From: Bradyrhizobium sp. NDS-1
GTDB lineage: Bacteria; Pseudomonadota; Alphaproteobacteria; Rhizobiales; Xanthobacteraceae
Length of the DNA: 64,000 nucleotides
Reading direction: 5' to 3'
NCBI RefSeq assembly: GCF_032918005.1
Contig: NZ_CP136628.1
Span: forward strand, 2,527,501 to 2,591,500
Part shown: piece by piece, positions 1 to 9,544 of the stretch
Numbering within the stretch: the stretch's first letter is position 1
Layout of the letters: each line of letters starts with the position of its first letter
Notes under the pieces: generated by a model
The model's input: the letters and a program-made list of their open reading frames with translations, nothing else
Databases searched by the model: none
What the model was told of the DNA's origin: nothing
Translations under genes and position numbers: made by a program

Positions 1-915
1 GAAGAGGCAGATGGTATTGCCGCTTTCGCAATGGCGTGCGGCTCCACATGAGACGAGGTCCGTCTCGCCCCAGAAACGCGGAGCGGGAAATGAGGGAGCG
101 GGTGGGGCGGGCCCTCTTAGCCTCTGGACCAAATTAGGGGCGACCTGCCCGACTTGATCGGCGGCGGTGGCCCGGTGGACATCCAGCTCTATCGCCAGAG
201 GCCCGAAGTTGTCTTCATTAGTACCCAGAAGGCTGGAAAGGATATCGACGTGATGATAGCCGGAATGACAAAGCATTCCATAGCCATACCGATATGGATG
301 ATCTTGGCGGGAGAGAATCTCCTCTTCCGTGTTCCAGACTCCCTCGTGATGCTCGATGCCAATATAGGTGATGGGCGTGCCGAGCTTACGGGAGGCATGG
401 CGCGCATAACGTCCAATCAGGTCGTAGACTGCGTTGTATCGGCGCGGGGCCATCACGACGCAGCGCCCGCCACTCCGGTTGGAGATCGCCTTGAGTTCCG
501 CCACCTCCCCAACAACTCGGTCCACAGCAGGGCGCCCATTCGAACCCATTGGAAGCACAACCGGCTTGTCGACCAGACAATCAAGACCAAGTCCAAGTGC
601 CGCGCGAAGGTAGTCCAGATGGGCCTTCGGTTCGGTCGAGACAATGACTTTAGAGCGTGGACTTGCCAACGCTCTGAGAGCGTCCTCCCCCTCGCCGGAG
701 TACCAGATGCCCTGTAGTCGGAGATCGGGTACCCAAGAGATACTCATCGGCTTGCACGCGCGCGTCTTGAAAAAGGCATGCACAGCATTTTTCGTGCTCG
801 CGAGCTCAATCACATGGAATCCCGAGGCTCGCCTGCTGGCGACGGCGCTCTCGATCAGAGGAATATACTTAGCCATGGCGTGAGGACCGAGCCCGACGAG
901 TACAAGATCCTTCAT
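1..915 (-). CDS. Gfo/Idh/MocA-type NAD(P)-dependent oxidoreductase, partial (C-terminus beyond left edge)
   Basis: Reading the minus strand from the ATG at 913-915 gives 305 codons without a stop to the window edge. The product begins MKDLVLVGLGPHAMAKYIP, a Rossmann GxGxxA-like nucleotide-binding start. It continues with VIVSTEPKAHLDYLRAAL and CLVDKPVVL, the DKP signature of Gfo/Idh/MocA dehydrogenases, and a later GMLCHSGYHHVDIL segment in the place of the catalytic His region. A Shine-Dalgarno-like GAGGAG lies about 12 nt upstream. The family oxidises or reduces sugars, inositols and related substrates; the substrate here is unknown. It lies 132 nt downstream of the radical SAM gene on the same strand and probably shares its promoter. 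The family call is fairly secure, the pathway is not. Confidence 0.8.
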   Translation of the reverse strand, partial: MKDLVLVGLGPHAMAKYIPLIESAVASRRASGFHVIELASTKNAVHAFFKTRACKPMSISWVPDLRLQGIWYSGEGEDALRALASPRSKVIVSTEPKAHLDYLRAALGLGLDCLVDKPVVLPMGSNGRPAVDRVVGEVAELKAISNRSGGRCVVMAPRRYNAVYDLIGRYARHASRKLGTPITYIGIEHHEGVWNTEEEILSRQDHPYRYGYGMLCHSGYHHVDILSSLLGTNEDNFGPLAIELDVHRATAADQVGQVAPNLVQRLRGPAPPAPSFPAPRFWGETDLVSCGAARHCESGNTICLF

Positions 916-1047
916 GTCTTCTGATCTCCTCTCGCCTCCGTCCCGATCAGAGCTTCGGGCGCGAACCAGTCAGAGTTTGGGTCGATCCGACCGCAGCCGA
1001 ACTGGCACTCCTTGCAGAGCCGACCGTTCCGATCCAAGGCTCGTCGG

Positions 1048-2073
1048 TCATCCGCAGGCAAGCGCGCGATTTTCGATATTCTTCAGAAGGGCCACCTGCG
1101 AGGGGCAGTGGGCGCAGCCGCTGTCCGCCCGGTAGTGCTTCAGCGCCGGAGAGGTTCGCCAAGCCGTCTCGAGATCGAATTCAGGGGATCGGATGTTGCC
1201 GACAAGGAACGCCTCGCTGTCGGGATCCCCGACGACGTAGGGGCAGGGGTAGAGATCGCCATTTGCCGAGAGGTAGACAGAGGTGATGCCGCAGTCACAT
1301 TTGGAGAATTTAACGTTCGGCCGCGGCTGGCTTGTATCAACAAAAATCGGAGGTGGCAGCTCAAGACGGGCCGAGGTCTTTGCAGCCGTTGCGATCAGAG
1401 CCTGCTGCAACTCTCTGATCTCATCAGCCGACCCTAGGAGCGCTTCCTCGTTGTCCAGGGCGACACCTGAGGCGAACATCGGCTTAATTCTGAAGGAACC
1501 AACGCCAATCGAGGACAGCAGTCGATACGCGTCCAGCGCTTCAGCGATGTTCTGTCGATTGGCCGTCATCCTGGCCTGCACCACGACCCCGCAATTGGCT
1601 GCTTCGGACATCTGACGGAGTGCGGAATCGTAAACACCCGGCCTTCCGCGGAAGCGGTCCACAGTGTCTCGCTTTGCGCCGTCGAAGCTAAATTGAAGGG
1701 TGAGCTTCGCAGGATCATCGAAGATGGAGACCACATCAGAAATTGGAACTTGGCCAAGCCCCGCTGTATTTAATTGGACTTGCATTCCCCGTTTTTGTCC
1801 ATGCGCGAGCACGGCTTCCGTTCGCGGAAACACGACTCTGAGAAGCGGCTCACCACCCGTCACTGAGACCTTTGTCAGGCCATACCGGTCGATAAGCAGA
1901 TCGATAAAGTTTGTCATCTCATCGACCGACAACTGCGACGGCTCTAAACGTCTCTTGTATTCGTCTCGATACTGTTGGGGGACATAACAATGCTTGCAAT
2001 GAAGGTTGCAATAAAACGATACGCAGAGTCTCAGATGGTCAAACACAATCGGAAGCCGCTTGTCGGGTGGCAT
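1048..2073 (-). CDS. Radical SAM/SPASM domain protein
   Basis: This is a 341-residue protein. Cys22, Cys26 and Cys29 form the CxxxCxxC cluster motif (YCNLHCKHCY) that binds the SAM-cleaving 4Fe-4S cluster, followed by VTGGEPLL, the usual SAM-contact motif. The C-terminal third has a SPASM-like set of cysteines (KCDCG, YPCPY, GCAHCPSQ) expected to hold auxiliary clusters. Such proteins modify peptides or small molecules by radical chemistry; no precursor peptide gene is visible nearby. The start at 2073 is preceded by GAGGAG. A -24/-12 promoter sits about 35 nt upstream, and a Gfo/Idh/MocA gene follows on the same strand. The product of this two-gene unit is not recognised. Confidence 0.88.
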   Translation of the reverse strand: MPPDKRLPIVFDHLRLCVSFYCNLHCKHCYVPQQYRDEYKRRLEPSQLSVDEMTNFIDLLIDRYGLTKVSVTGGEPLLRVVFPRTEAVLAHGQKRGMQVQLNTAGLGQVPISDVVSIFDDPAKLTLQFSFDGAKRDTVDRFRGRPGVYDSALRQMSEAANCGVVVQARMTANRQNIAEALDAYRLLSSIGVGSFRIKPMFASGVALDNEEALLGSADEIRELQQALIATAAKTSARLELPPPIFVDTSQPRPNVKFSKCDCGITSVYLSANGDLYPCPYVVGDPDSEAFLVGNIRSPEFDLETAWRTSPALKHYRADSGCAHCPSQVALLKNIENRALACG

Positions 2074-2105
2074 CGGGTGCTCCTCGGTGGTCTGACCGCA
2101 TCTTG

Positions 2106-2121
2106 AGCAAGGCTTGGGCCA
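2106..2121 (-). promoter_or_regulatory. Sigma-54 (-24/-12) promoter of the radical SAM operon
   Basis: The minus strand reads TGGCCCAAGCCTTGCT, with the invariant GG-N10-GC spacing of RpoN promoters (consensus TGGCAC-N5-TTGCW). The predicted transcription start is near 2095, giving a leader of about 20 nt before the ATG at 2073. Confidence 0.65.
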
Positions 2122-2204
2122 CTCCCAAGCTGAAGATTCTTGACGATTTTCTTTGGCACTATGTCATGCTCAAAACAAACCCGTCGCGTTCCGCGCAAGA
2201 GCCT

Positions 2205-2220
2205 CGTTTGCTTTCTGACA
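2205..2220 (-). promoter_or_regulatory. Near-consensus NifA upstream activator site
   Basis: The minus strand reads TGT-N10-ACG, one base from the NifA element TGT-N10-ACA. It is centred about 118 bp upstream of the predicted sigma-54 start, within the usual 80-150 bp range. The one mismatch keeps confidence modest. Confidence 0.4.
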
Positions 2221-2363
2221 GAACAGAGTGATCGGGCGGGAATGCGATCACGACAGAGGCTTGGGTTGAAGCGCGACCGCCCGGACGATCGATGGCACAC
2301 AAAGCAACCGGTGGTTCGTCACAGTGATTCTGACGTTTTGATACCGAACCATTCGAGGATCGG

Positions 2364-2602
2364 CTAGCCTTCCAGCGGCACGAGGATTTCGATGCTTCTG
2401 GGGACGCCCGGTTGACGTCAGATGAAGCCGTTTCGTTCGAGGGTGACGATCATCTGGCGGACCGAAGGCGGGCTGACGCGGAAATGGCGCTGGATGTCAG
2501 CTTCGGCGGGCGGCTGTCCGAACATGTAGGAATAGATATATGGATAAAAGCGAGGTAGTGCCCCTGCTTCTCGGTGAAGCGCGCGCCTGATTTTGGACTC
2601 AT
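2364..2602 (-). pseudogene. Decayed winged-helix/HTH regulator fragment
   Basis: From the ATG at 2602 the minus strand encodes MSPKSGARFTEKQGHYLAFI, then shifts frame near 2545 into YSYMFGQPPAEADIQRHF and PPSVRQMIVTLERNGFI. An in-frame TGA at 2418-2420 is followed by RQPGVPRSIEILVPLEG and a TAG at 2364. The pieces align with a small MarR/LexA-like DNA-binding protein that is common in rhizobia and often found near transposases. A frameshift and a nonsense codon make it inactive. Confidence 0.6.
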
Positions 2603-2640
2603 CGTTGGATTCGTCCCAGCCTCCAACAAGGAGGCAAAAC

Positions 2641-2995
2641 ATGAATGTACGTTATCGTGTCGAATTGAGCCAAGCCGAGCGCGATGAACTGACGGCGATG
2701 CTCGGCGGCGGCAAGCACGCCGCCCGCAAGCTCGAGCGGGCGCAGATTTTGCTGGCGGCCGACGGGGGCCGTTGCGACGCGGAGATCGTCCGAACCGTCC
2801 GGGTCAGCCTTTCCACCGCCGGCCGGACCAATCGCCGCTTCGTGGAAGGCAATCTGGAGCGGGCCTTGAGCGAGGAGCCGCCTCCGGGCGCCGAGCGCAA
2901 GCTGACCGGCAAGGAGGAGGCCCTGCTGGTGGCGACCGCATGCACCAAGCGCCCGTCAGCCGCAAACGCTGGACGCTGACGCTTTTGGCCGACAC
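2641..2995 (+). pseudogene. IS630-family transposase, N-terminal remnant
   Basis: The ATG at 2641 opens MNVRYRVELSQAERDELTAML, followed by the helix-turn-helix region typical of IS630 transposases (HAARKLERAQILLAADG). The frame is lost near 2945, where the shifted frame still reads RKRWTLTLLADTMV, a conserved IS630 segment. The catalytic DDE half is absent. It is a truncated, frameshifted relic unrelated to the full-length IS630 element at 45030-51982. Confidence 0.72.
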
Positions 2996-3394
2996 GATGG
3001 TCAACCGTGCGGGCGCCGGTGCATCTTTCCTATCTCGCTCGCCTGGATCACGGTCGCTTCGGAATGTGCCTGCAGTCCGCCGAAGCCACGGCTTTGAGCG
3101 CCATAAGTCAATCAACAGCCATACGAAATGGACATGCCGCCTTAACGTGGGCTTTGACACGTAGATCGGAGCCTCATAAGGACATTCAGTCGCAGAATGT
3201 TTGGATGTGGAGCCCCAGAACCACATCGCAGAGGAACATCTTGAAAGAGTTTTTTGCTAATCGCGCAATCATTGGAAACTTTGTGCTTCCAACTTCTCAG
3301 TGACGCGCCTTTTCGGCCTCCCTATTGACAGAGACCATTTGCTCTTCCAAGGGAAGGCCATTTCCAGAGACATGCGGGGCCGGGTCAGATCGAA

Positions 3395-4268
3395 CATGAG
3401 TCACATTTCGCAGCTGTCAGTTTGAGCGCGTCACGACTCCAGTTCTGCAACGATTCAAAGAGGAAAGGCGCGCCATCGTCATGACCACGGCTTATGATGC
3501 GGTAACGGCACGTATCGCCGATCCTGTCGTCGACGTCATTCTTGTTGGCGATAGCGTCGGCAACGTATGCCTTGGGTTTGATGACACGTTGCCGGTCAGC
3601 ATGGAGATGATGAATCACCACCTGGAGGCGGTCGCGCGGACAAGGCCTCGAGCCATGCTTGTAGCTGACATGCCGTTTCTCAGCTTTCATCTCAGTCCCG
3701 ACGACACGATACGCAACGCTGGAGGCTTCCTGCAGCGTGGCGCCGACGCCATCAAGCTTGAGGGAGGGAGTAAGCGTGTCGAGATGATCCGAGCCTTGGT
3801 GAATTGCGAAATTCCCGTGATGGGCCATCTTGGTCTCACGCCACAAAGCGTCAACGCAATGGGTGGCTTCAAGGTACAAGGTCGGAACGCGGACGATGCC
3901 CTACGTCTGCTTGATGATGCGCACCAGCTACAGCAGGCGGGATGCTTTGCTCTTGTCCTCGAAGGTATTCCGGCTGAGCTCGCTGCACGAGCGACTGAAT
4001 CTCTGACCATACCAACGATTGGGATCGGAGCGGGTCCAAGTTGCTCAGGCCAAGTTCTAGTGTTCCACGACGTGTTGGGCTCTCAGGAAGCCGTTATCCA
4101 AAATTCGTGCGTGTCTATGTAGAGGGCCATCAGCTGCTGCAGGAGGGCCTCTCGCGCTGGGCAGCTGATGTCCGTAGCGGAGCATTCCCTGCGGCGCAGG
4201 AGTCATATCGGATTCCAGACGGCTTGCGCGGGGCGATCGTAAACTGGACGCCTTCCAAGACAAGCTAG
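3395..4268 (+). pseudogene. panB: 3-methyl-2-oxobutanoate hydroxymethyltransferase, frameshifted
   Basis: The central frame (3481-4080) encodes clear PanB sequence: VDVILVGDSVGNV, the metal and ketoacid site region, then MLVADMPFLSF, IKLEGG, PVMGHLGLTPQSVNAMGG and IPTIGIGAG. PanB adds a hydroxymethyl group to 2-oxoisovalerate in pantothenate synthesis. The natural start MSHISQLS at 3395 is one frame away from ERVTTPVLQRFKEERRAIV at 3424. The C-terminus (KFVRVYVEGHQLLQEGLSRW) is in another frame after about 4085. Two frameshifts make a functional enzyme unlikely, unless translation starts internally and the tail is dispensable. Symbiosis islands of other rhizobia carry panB, so this fits an island origin. 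Confidence 0.82.
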
Positions 4269-5245
4269 TACAAGGTCCCAACATGCGAACGAGCAAGTAC
4301 GGTCGGGGAACTGCGCAGCGCCCCTGCAGAGGAGCGCCAGTCCGATAGCGAGGCGGGGCCCGCTGCGACGATAGGTTGCGCCGCACGATCGTCATCTCGC
4401 CCTGGCCGAAAGCTCGACGACCTCCGTTATCACCGTTAGTGAGCGCCTGCCTCGCACCCGCCCCAGTTGAGACCAAATAAGGATCTCGGCAGATATTCTC
4501 GTGACTTCCCAAACGGTGAGAGGCCGTGCCGCGAAGCGGGTCGGGTTCGTCTCTGCGCCAGATCTCGGGAGACTTGTGCGGCTTTATTTGAGACCTCGTC
4601 GAACGGGCGAACCCGCCAAGCCTCTGCACGCTTGCATTTTCGCGGCCTTGCAAAGTACGTATGCAGGCTGTTCTATCGTGCAGCCATTGTCGCATGCATT
4701 GGACTAAAGGGTCCAACAACGCGCGGTCGTGCGCCGCATGGTCGTGAATCTAACTCTTCCGATCGAGATCGTCACCGTTTCGAGATGGTGAGGAGCCGAC
4801 GGGCTCGCGATGAGCAATCGGATCGCCTCATCGAACAAGAACCGCTTGTTGGTTGCCGAGGGCCTGTTGCTTCGGGCAGCTGCGGGTCTAGACGGAGATT
4901 CGAAAGACTGGGAGGTCTCGGGTTCAGTACGGCAGTCGAAGAACCATCTTGCTGAGTGTGAATGGATTGCGTTCGATCTGCGTCGAAAACCGGCGGCTAG
5001 ACGACTGGTACCGCGACGCTAATCTCACGACACTCGACCGTATAGGATGGACGGCAATGGGCTGAGTTCGCCGGTGCCATACAATCCGAGAGCAATACAC
5101 GCTCGATGGGGTTGCTCTTATGCCGATCATCGCCTCGGCGGCGGCACGCCGTCGCCGCCGGATCTGGGTTCGAAAGCTATTCCAGCCGCGTCACAAGTCG
5201 ATGCTATCGGTACCCTGCCGTACTCAAACGATCAATTGGATACAG
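4269..5245. other. Intergenic stretch without recognisable genes
   Basis: Several short overlapping reading frames exist on both strands, but none has a domain, a consistent ribosome-binding site or a recognisable motif. No RNA gene or repeat was seen. Confidence 0.4.
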
Positions 5246-6367
5246 CTAGTTCATTGCAGGTTTGGCTTGCGGGAGACCTGAGCGTGGTGGCATTCCAAGG
5301 ACGAGCTGAGACAGATATGGAACGCCTCGAACGATCGAGCGGATCGTAAGGGCGATCGCAATGATCGCGGCCCCGAGCACACCCGCGATGATCACCCGGG
5401 TCGTGAGATCCCAAAGTTCTCCGAATTGTATGAAATCCATGAGACGGAACACGGTACCCTGGACCAGGTAGAGCAGCAGCGTGGCCTGGCCCAATTCCAC
5501 AGCGATAAAGCGGGCCATTCGGTTTAAATGGCCAAAGCGCCAGCATTGCCGCAGGAGTTCGATAGCGACTGCTGACGCAGCTGCAGAGCCAACAAACATC
5601 AGAAGCACGTCTTTAGTTGACCAAAAGTCGCGAATTACCCCAAGATTATTGTAGATATAGGTGCTCTTGCCCCAAGCTAGAAAGCATACGCAGGTCACTG
5701 TTGAAAGAAATACAATCAGGACCGGCTTGTGATGTCGCAATGCACTCGTCCATCGTTCTCTCGATTGAGCAAGCAAGAAGCCGAAGCAGAAGAACGGGTA
5801 AGTGAATCTGATCAGCGGTGATATGGAGAATGTCAGAGGCGCGAGCGCGACCAGTATGGCTGAGCCAGTTATGACCCACGATCGGCGGGTGAGCCTGGTA
5901 GAAATCTTGATGAGAAGGTAGGAAATAAACGTGGCCCAGATGAACCAATATGTGCCGGCGAGATCGTCTACAAATTCCAAAAGTCCGCTCGTTAGGCTGG
6001 TCGCGCGCCCCAACGCCGCTAACTTAGCTGTCTCCATTATCACCCACCAAAATAGCATCGGCAGCAAGAGCTGCTTCGCACGGTCGCTGGCGGCTCGAGT
6101 GAACGGCTTTTGAAGCAGCGATCGAGCAGAAAGATATCCGCTTATCGCCATAAAAAGTGGCATGTGAAACATATAGATCGATTTGTAGTACGGCGAATAC
6201 CAAAACGCGTCGTCTCGGTAGATGATATACTGGATCAGGTGCCCAACAATCACCAAAACAATGAGTGCACCTTTCGCGAAATCTAAACTGAGATCTCGAT
6301 CGTATGCCTCTGTCCTGCGCGAACTGGGGACGTTCGTTCCAGTCACGGGTCGCAATCTATCAAACAT
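5246..6367 (-). CDS. Acyltransferase-3 family membrane protein (NolL/OafA-like)
   Basis: This 373-residue polytopic membrane protein starts with a short cytoplasmic tail, then LSLDFAKGALIVLVIVGHLIQ with the family's conserved His in the first helix, and MFHMPLFMAISGYL in the third. About ten hydrophobic segments follow, and the C-terminal tail is basic. Acyltransferase-3 proteins transfer acetyl or other acyl groups to sugars at the inner membrane. In rhizobia the family includes NolL and NodX, which acetylate the Nod factor. The island setting makes that role possible, but no nod box was found upstream and no nod genes are adjacent. Other targets such as surface polysaccharide are equally possible. 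Confidence 0.8.
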   Translation of the reverse strand: MFDRLRPVTGTNVPSSRRTEAYDRDLSLDFAKGALIVLVIVGHLIQYIIYRDDAFWYSPYYKSIYMFHMPLFMAISGYLSARSLLQKPFTRAASDRAKQLLLPMLFWWVIMETAKLAALGRATSLTSGLLEFVDDLAGTYWFIWATFISYLLIKISTRLTRRSWVITGSAILVALAPLTFSISPLIRFTYPFFCFGFLLAQSRERWTSALRHHKPVLIVFLSTVTCVCFLAWGKSTYIYNNLGVIRDFWSTKDVLLMFVGSAAASAVAIELLRQCWRFGHLNRMARFIAVELGQATLLLYLVQGTVFRLMDFIQFGELWDLTTRVIIAGVLGAAIIAIALTIRSIVRGVPYLSQLVLGMPPRSGLPQAKPAMN

Positions 6368-6815
6368 CTAGATATCTGTTGTTGACGAGCCGGCGGCCCG
6401 TTGTCCGCTTCTTCTGCCTCATTTTTGATCCAAACGAAAGGCGATGGCGGGAGTTTTTGGAAGAGGAATACGTCAGCTTGTTAGGCCTTCCAAAAACTAG
6501 CTGTGGGCCGCGCATGTCTGAATGCCTCGGGGACCTTTGTGGCAAAGACAAGATGTCCAGTTTGAGACACGGCTGTAGCGGCACGGGCGCGGCATACTAC
6601 TTGCAGACGCGTTTGTGGGAGGAAGACCGTCACGCTCAGTCTCCCACTCGGCCCGACGCATCTCAGACCCGGCAGATGCGTCGGGCTTTGTCGGTTGGCC
6701 CAGCATAGTTGACACTTGGTCCGTCACTTTCGCTTGACGTCGAGGTGTTCACGCCAATAGGGGCTTCTGATAGCTGAGACGCGAGCACCCCCAACATTGG
6801 CGTTTTGGCAGCGTG
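6368..6815. other. Intergenic, no gene recognised
   Basis: The leader of the acyltransferase gene and downstream sequence contain no convincing coding frame. A partial ATCCAAAC match near 6427 was considered as a nod box and rejected. Confidence 0.35.
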
Positions 6816-7197
6816 CTACGGGCGCACGCCGATAGCGGTGCTCTGCAGTTCTGGAGCAAAAGCCGAGGACCGACCTTTCTGATTGGGAGGCTTGTTCGGT
6901 TTCGTGTAACTGACGCCGTCAACCACGCGTGCCTTGACGACTTTCGTCGCGCCATCTCTTAGTCCAGCTTGTGGCTTGGCGTGCATCCGCAAAGGCCTTA
7001 GTTGGATCGTACTCGCAGGATGATTGATAGCGAACCAGCTCGACCAGAGTCGCTCGCGATAGCGAGGTTTTATGGTCAAAGAGATGCTGCTCCCACTCAG
7101 TGTTGTGGACCAAGAAGGGCAGCAGCCGTTCTTCGCGCATCAGCCGACTCGGCGGATCACAGACAGCCTTGGCCTTGAGCGTCACCTCCATAATCAC
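6816..7197 (-). pseudogene. Unrecognised gene remnant, probably frameshifted
   Basis: Minus-strand frames from 7197 (MIMEVTLKAKAVCDPPSRLM and on to YDPTKAFADARQA) and, after a shift near 6985, RVVDGVSYTKPNKPP to a stop at 6816, read like two halves of one protein of about 125 residues. No family was recognised. It lies about 100 nt downstream of the EctB-like gene on the same strand, so it may once have been in that operon. Confidence 0.3.
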
Positions 7198-7300
7198 GGC
7201 TTCAGAATTCCTGAACGTTTCGGCGGCAAGAAGGGACTCGCGCCAGTGACTTGTGCGGCGATGCTGTCGCGCGCAACAGTCTCTCTCGTGTGCCTACAAA

Positions 7301-8581
7301 TTAGCTTCCTCGGGCTGAATTCAACGTTTCGGTCAACGACTCCTCGAATATGTCTAGGCCTTGTCCCAACGTGTCTTGGTCGATCGTAAGTGCGGGCAAG
7401 AACTTCACAACCTGATCCGTCGGTCCGCATCGCTCGATAATCAAGCCCTTCGCAAACGCTTTACGTGACGTCGCCTCTGCGATCTCTGTCGTTTTGCAAT
7501 CGAAGCCGCATACCATGCCTCGTCCACGAACAGCAAACTTGTTTCCGTGCTGATGCGCGATAGCATCGAGTCGACGTCGCATAAGTGCGCCCAAGCGTTG
7601 GACCTGGTGCGAGAACGTCTGGTTACGCCAATACAGGGTTAAGGCCGCTTTGCCAGAAACGAGTGCAAGATTGTTTCCTCGAAACGTTCCCGTGTGCTCG
7701 CCTGGTTCCCATGCGTCGAGCGCTTCTTTGATCAAGAGCATCGACAACGGCAAGCCGTACCCGCTCAGCGATTTCGACATCACAACAATGTCTGGCGACA
7801 AAGCAGCGAACTCGAAACTGAAGAACTCGCCTGTACGACCACAGCCCATTTGGATATCGTCAACTATGAAAATAGCTCCGACCTCTTTTGCCAAAGCCTG
7901 AATTGACTGCAACCATTCCTTACCGGCGACGTTGATGCCTCCCTCTCCTTGCACGGTTTCGACGAGAATGGCGGCTGGAAGATCAATACCACTGCTCTCG
8001 TCCATTAATACCTTTCGCAGGTAATCCGCCGCGGAACCAAGATACCCATCATACGGCATGAAAGTTGTGCCAGTTAAGGGAATGCTGCTGGCTTTGCGGT
8101 AAAAGCGGTTACCGCTCGCAGCTATGGCTCCCAAGCTTTGGCCGTGATATCCATTTGTGAAAGAAATGACGTTGTGACGTCCTGTGATCTTACGCGAGAG
8201 CTTTAGAGCCGCTTCAACCGCGTTAGCTCCCGTAGGCCCCGTAAATTGAAAGCGGTAGGAAAGATTCCGTTCACGAAGGATGACAGAGCTAAAGGTCTCC
8301 ATGAATTCGACCTTTGCTGGAGTGGCCATGTCCAAGCCGTGGACGACGCCGTCCGACTCCAGGTACTCGCTGATTGCTGCTTTGATCTCCTGATTGTTGT
8401 GACCATAGTTTAGCGCTCCAGCGCCGGACAGAAAGTCAATGACCTTTCGGCCACCCTCTGTGAACATAATCGAGCCGCGCGCCCGACTGAAGACAGCAGG
8501 AAAGGAACGTGAATACGACCGCACGTTGGACTCTAGCGTTTCGACGGTCTTCATTCTGCGCTGCCCGTGTATTCCAACCAT
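7301..8581 (-). CDS. Diaminobutyrate--2-oxoglutarate transaminase (EctB-like)
   Basis: This is a 426-residue class-III PLP aminotransferase of normal EctB length. Its N-terminus carries the EctB-type ESNVRSYSRSFPAVFSRA and LSGAGALNYGHNN. The cofactor region has AAILVETVQGEGG and IFIVDDIQMGCGRTG, and the Schiff-base Lys lies in VVMSKSLSGYGLP. It should interconvert aspartate semialdehyde and 2,4-diaminobutyrate, a step in ectoine and some siderophore pathways. No ectA, ectC or siderophore synthetase is visible, so its pathway is unclear. The start at 8581 has GAGGAG about 8 nt upstream; an internal ATG at 8554 is possible. The gene appears intact. Confidence 0.88.
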   Translation of the reverse strand: MVGIHGQRRMKTVETLESNVRSYSRSFPAVFSRARGSIMFTEGGRKVIDFLSGAGALNYGHNNQEIKAAISEYLESDGVVHGLDMATPAKVEFMETFSSVILRERNLSYRFQFTGPTGANAVEAALKLSRKITGRHNVISFTNGYHGQSLGAIAASGNRFYRKASSIPLTGTTFMPYDGYLGSAADYLRKVLMDESSGIDLPAAILVETVQGEGGINVAGKEWLQSIQALAKEVGAIFIVDDIQMGCGRTGEFFSFEFAALSPDIVVMSKSLSGYGLPLSMLLIKEALDAWEPGEHTGTFRGNNLALVSGKAALTLYWRNQTFSHQVQRLGALMRRRLDAIAHQHGNKFAVRGRGMVCGFDCKTTEIAEATSRKAFAKGLIIERCGPTDQVVKFLPALTIDQDTLGQGLDIFEESLTETLNSARGS

Positions 8582-9544
8582 GTGGTCGTCTCCTCGACAA
8601 GAAAATCCGCCCGACGAATAGGCGCGCGGCCAACATCTGCAAGATAGGCAAACGGTGAACGCGCGGTTCCGCGCCTCTCGACGTCCTTGTTGCGCGTAGC
8701 GCGTCTGAAAATCAGCTCCAGCGATTTACCTGAGAACCATGCGGAACAAAGCTACTATGTCTAGTAGTGTCGTCCACATCCAGCGAACGCCACTGGCTAA
8801 AGTCGTCTTTCGCGGACAGGCTTGCTTAGCCGCGCGCAAAGAAGTTGCGCATGCCGTGCGGTTAGCTTGCGTTACGACAAATTCTGTAAAGGAGAAAGAA
8901 TGGAATAAATTTTCATCGTGACCCAGAAGGGTCCGATGCGCTCCCGTCGGTAGCAAAGGCATGGCTTGAGATCACATCGACCGGCGGCATTAGAATAGTG
9001 TTGCCGCTGCGACGGATGCGTAAGATTCGGGTGCTTCGGCCCGCCGAAGGATGCTGGGACCCAACGGACGAATCTCGCGGTGCAAACTGTGGATCGTTCG
9101 GAAGTCCAACATGGCCTGCAGCCTTTTGTAAATGAGGCGATCGTCTTGAAAGGATGCATGATTTGGCCGTGATCGGCGCGTCATGCTCCCCCACACTCCG
9201 GCGCCGGACCTCGCTGGAGCACTCGCAAAAGTGTCGGGTGAACCCTTTTCGGCGAGGTCCTGCCTGGCAAGCCGCTGCCGTGGTACTTTCGACCTAGCTC
9301 AGCATCGCCGTTGGTGCGCACCTTTGTTAGGTCGCCTCGTCTGATTAGGCGATCATGCCAGAGGCGTTTTTGTCAGGAGCCCCACGCTGCAAGTGCTTCG
9401 ATGAGATGCCGAAAGCACAACAACAGCGACAGGAATGCGGCAAGATGGAAAGGCGATGGTCGCCACCAGCACGAGGTAAGGACTGGCAGCGGCACATTAG
9501 GCGCCCGCGCGGGCGCGGCGTGGTCCAGACTGCTTCCCCATCTT
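8582..9544. other. Intergenic region, no gene recognised
   Basis: Only short overlapping frames of biased composition were found on either strand. No RNA gene, repeat or clear promoter was identified. Confidence 0.35.

Noticed and set aside
154..717. 187-codon plus-strand ORF at the left edge
   Set aside because: It is antisense to the clear Gfo/Idh/MocA frame.
6427..6475. ATCCAAAC plus spacer as a nod box for the acyltransferase
   Set aside because: Only one half matches, and it points away from the gene.
6470..6490. GTCAGCTTGTTAGGCC as a tts box
   Set aside because: Only the first ten bases match, and no plus-strand gene follows.
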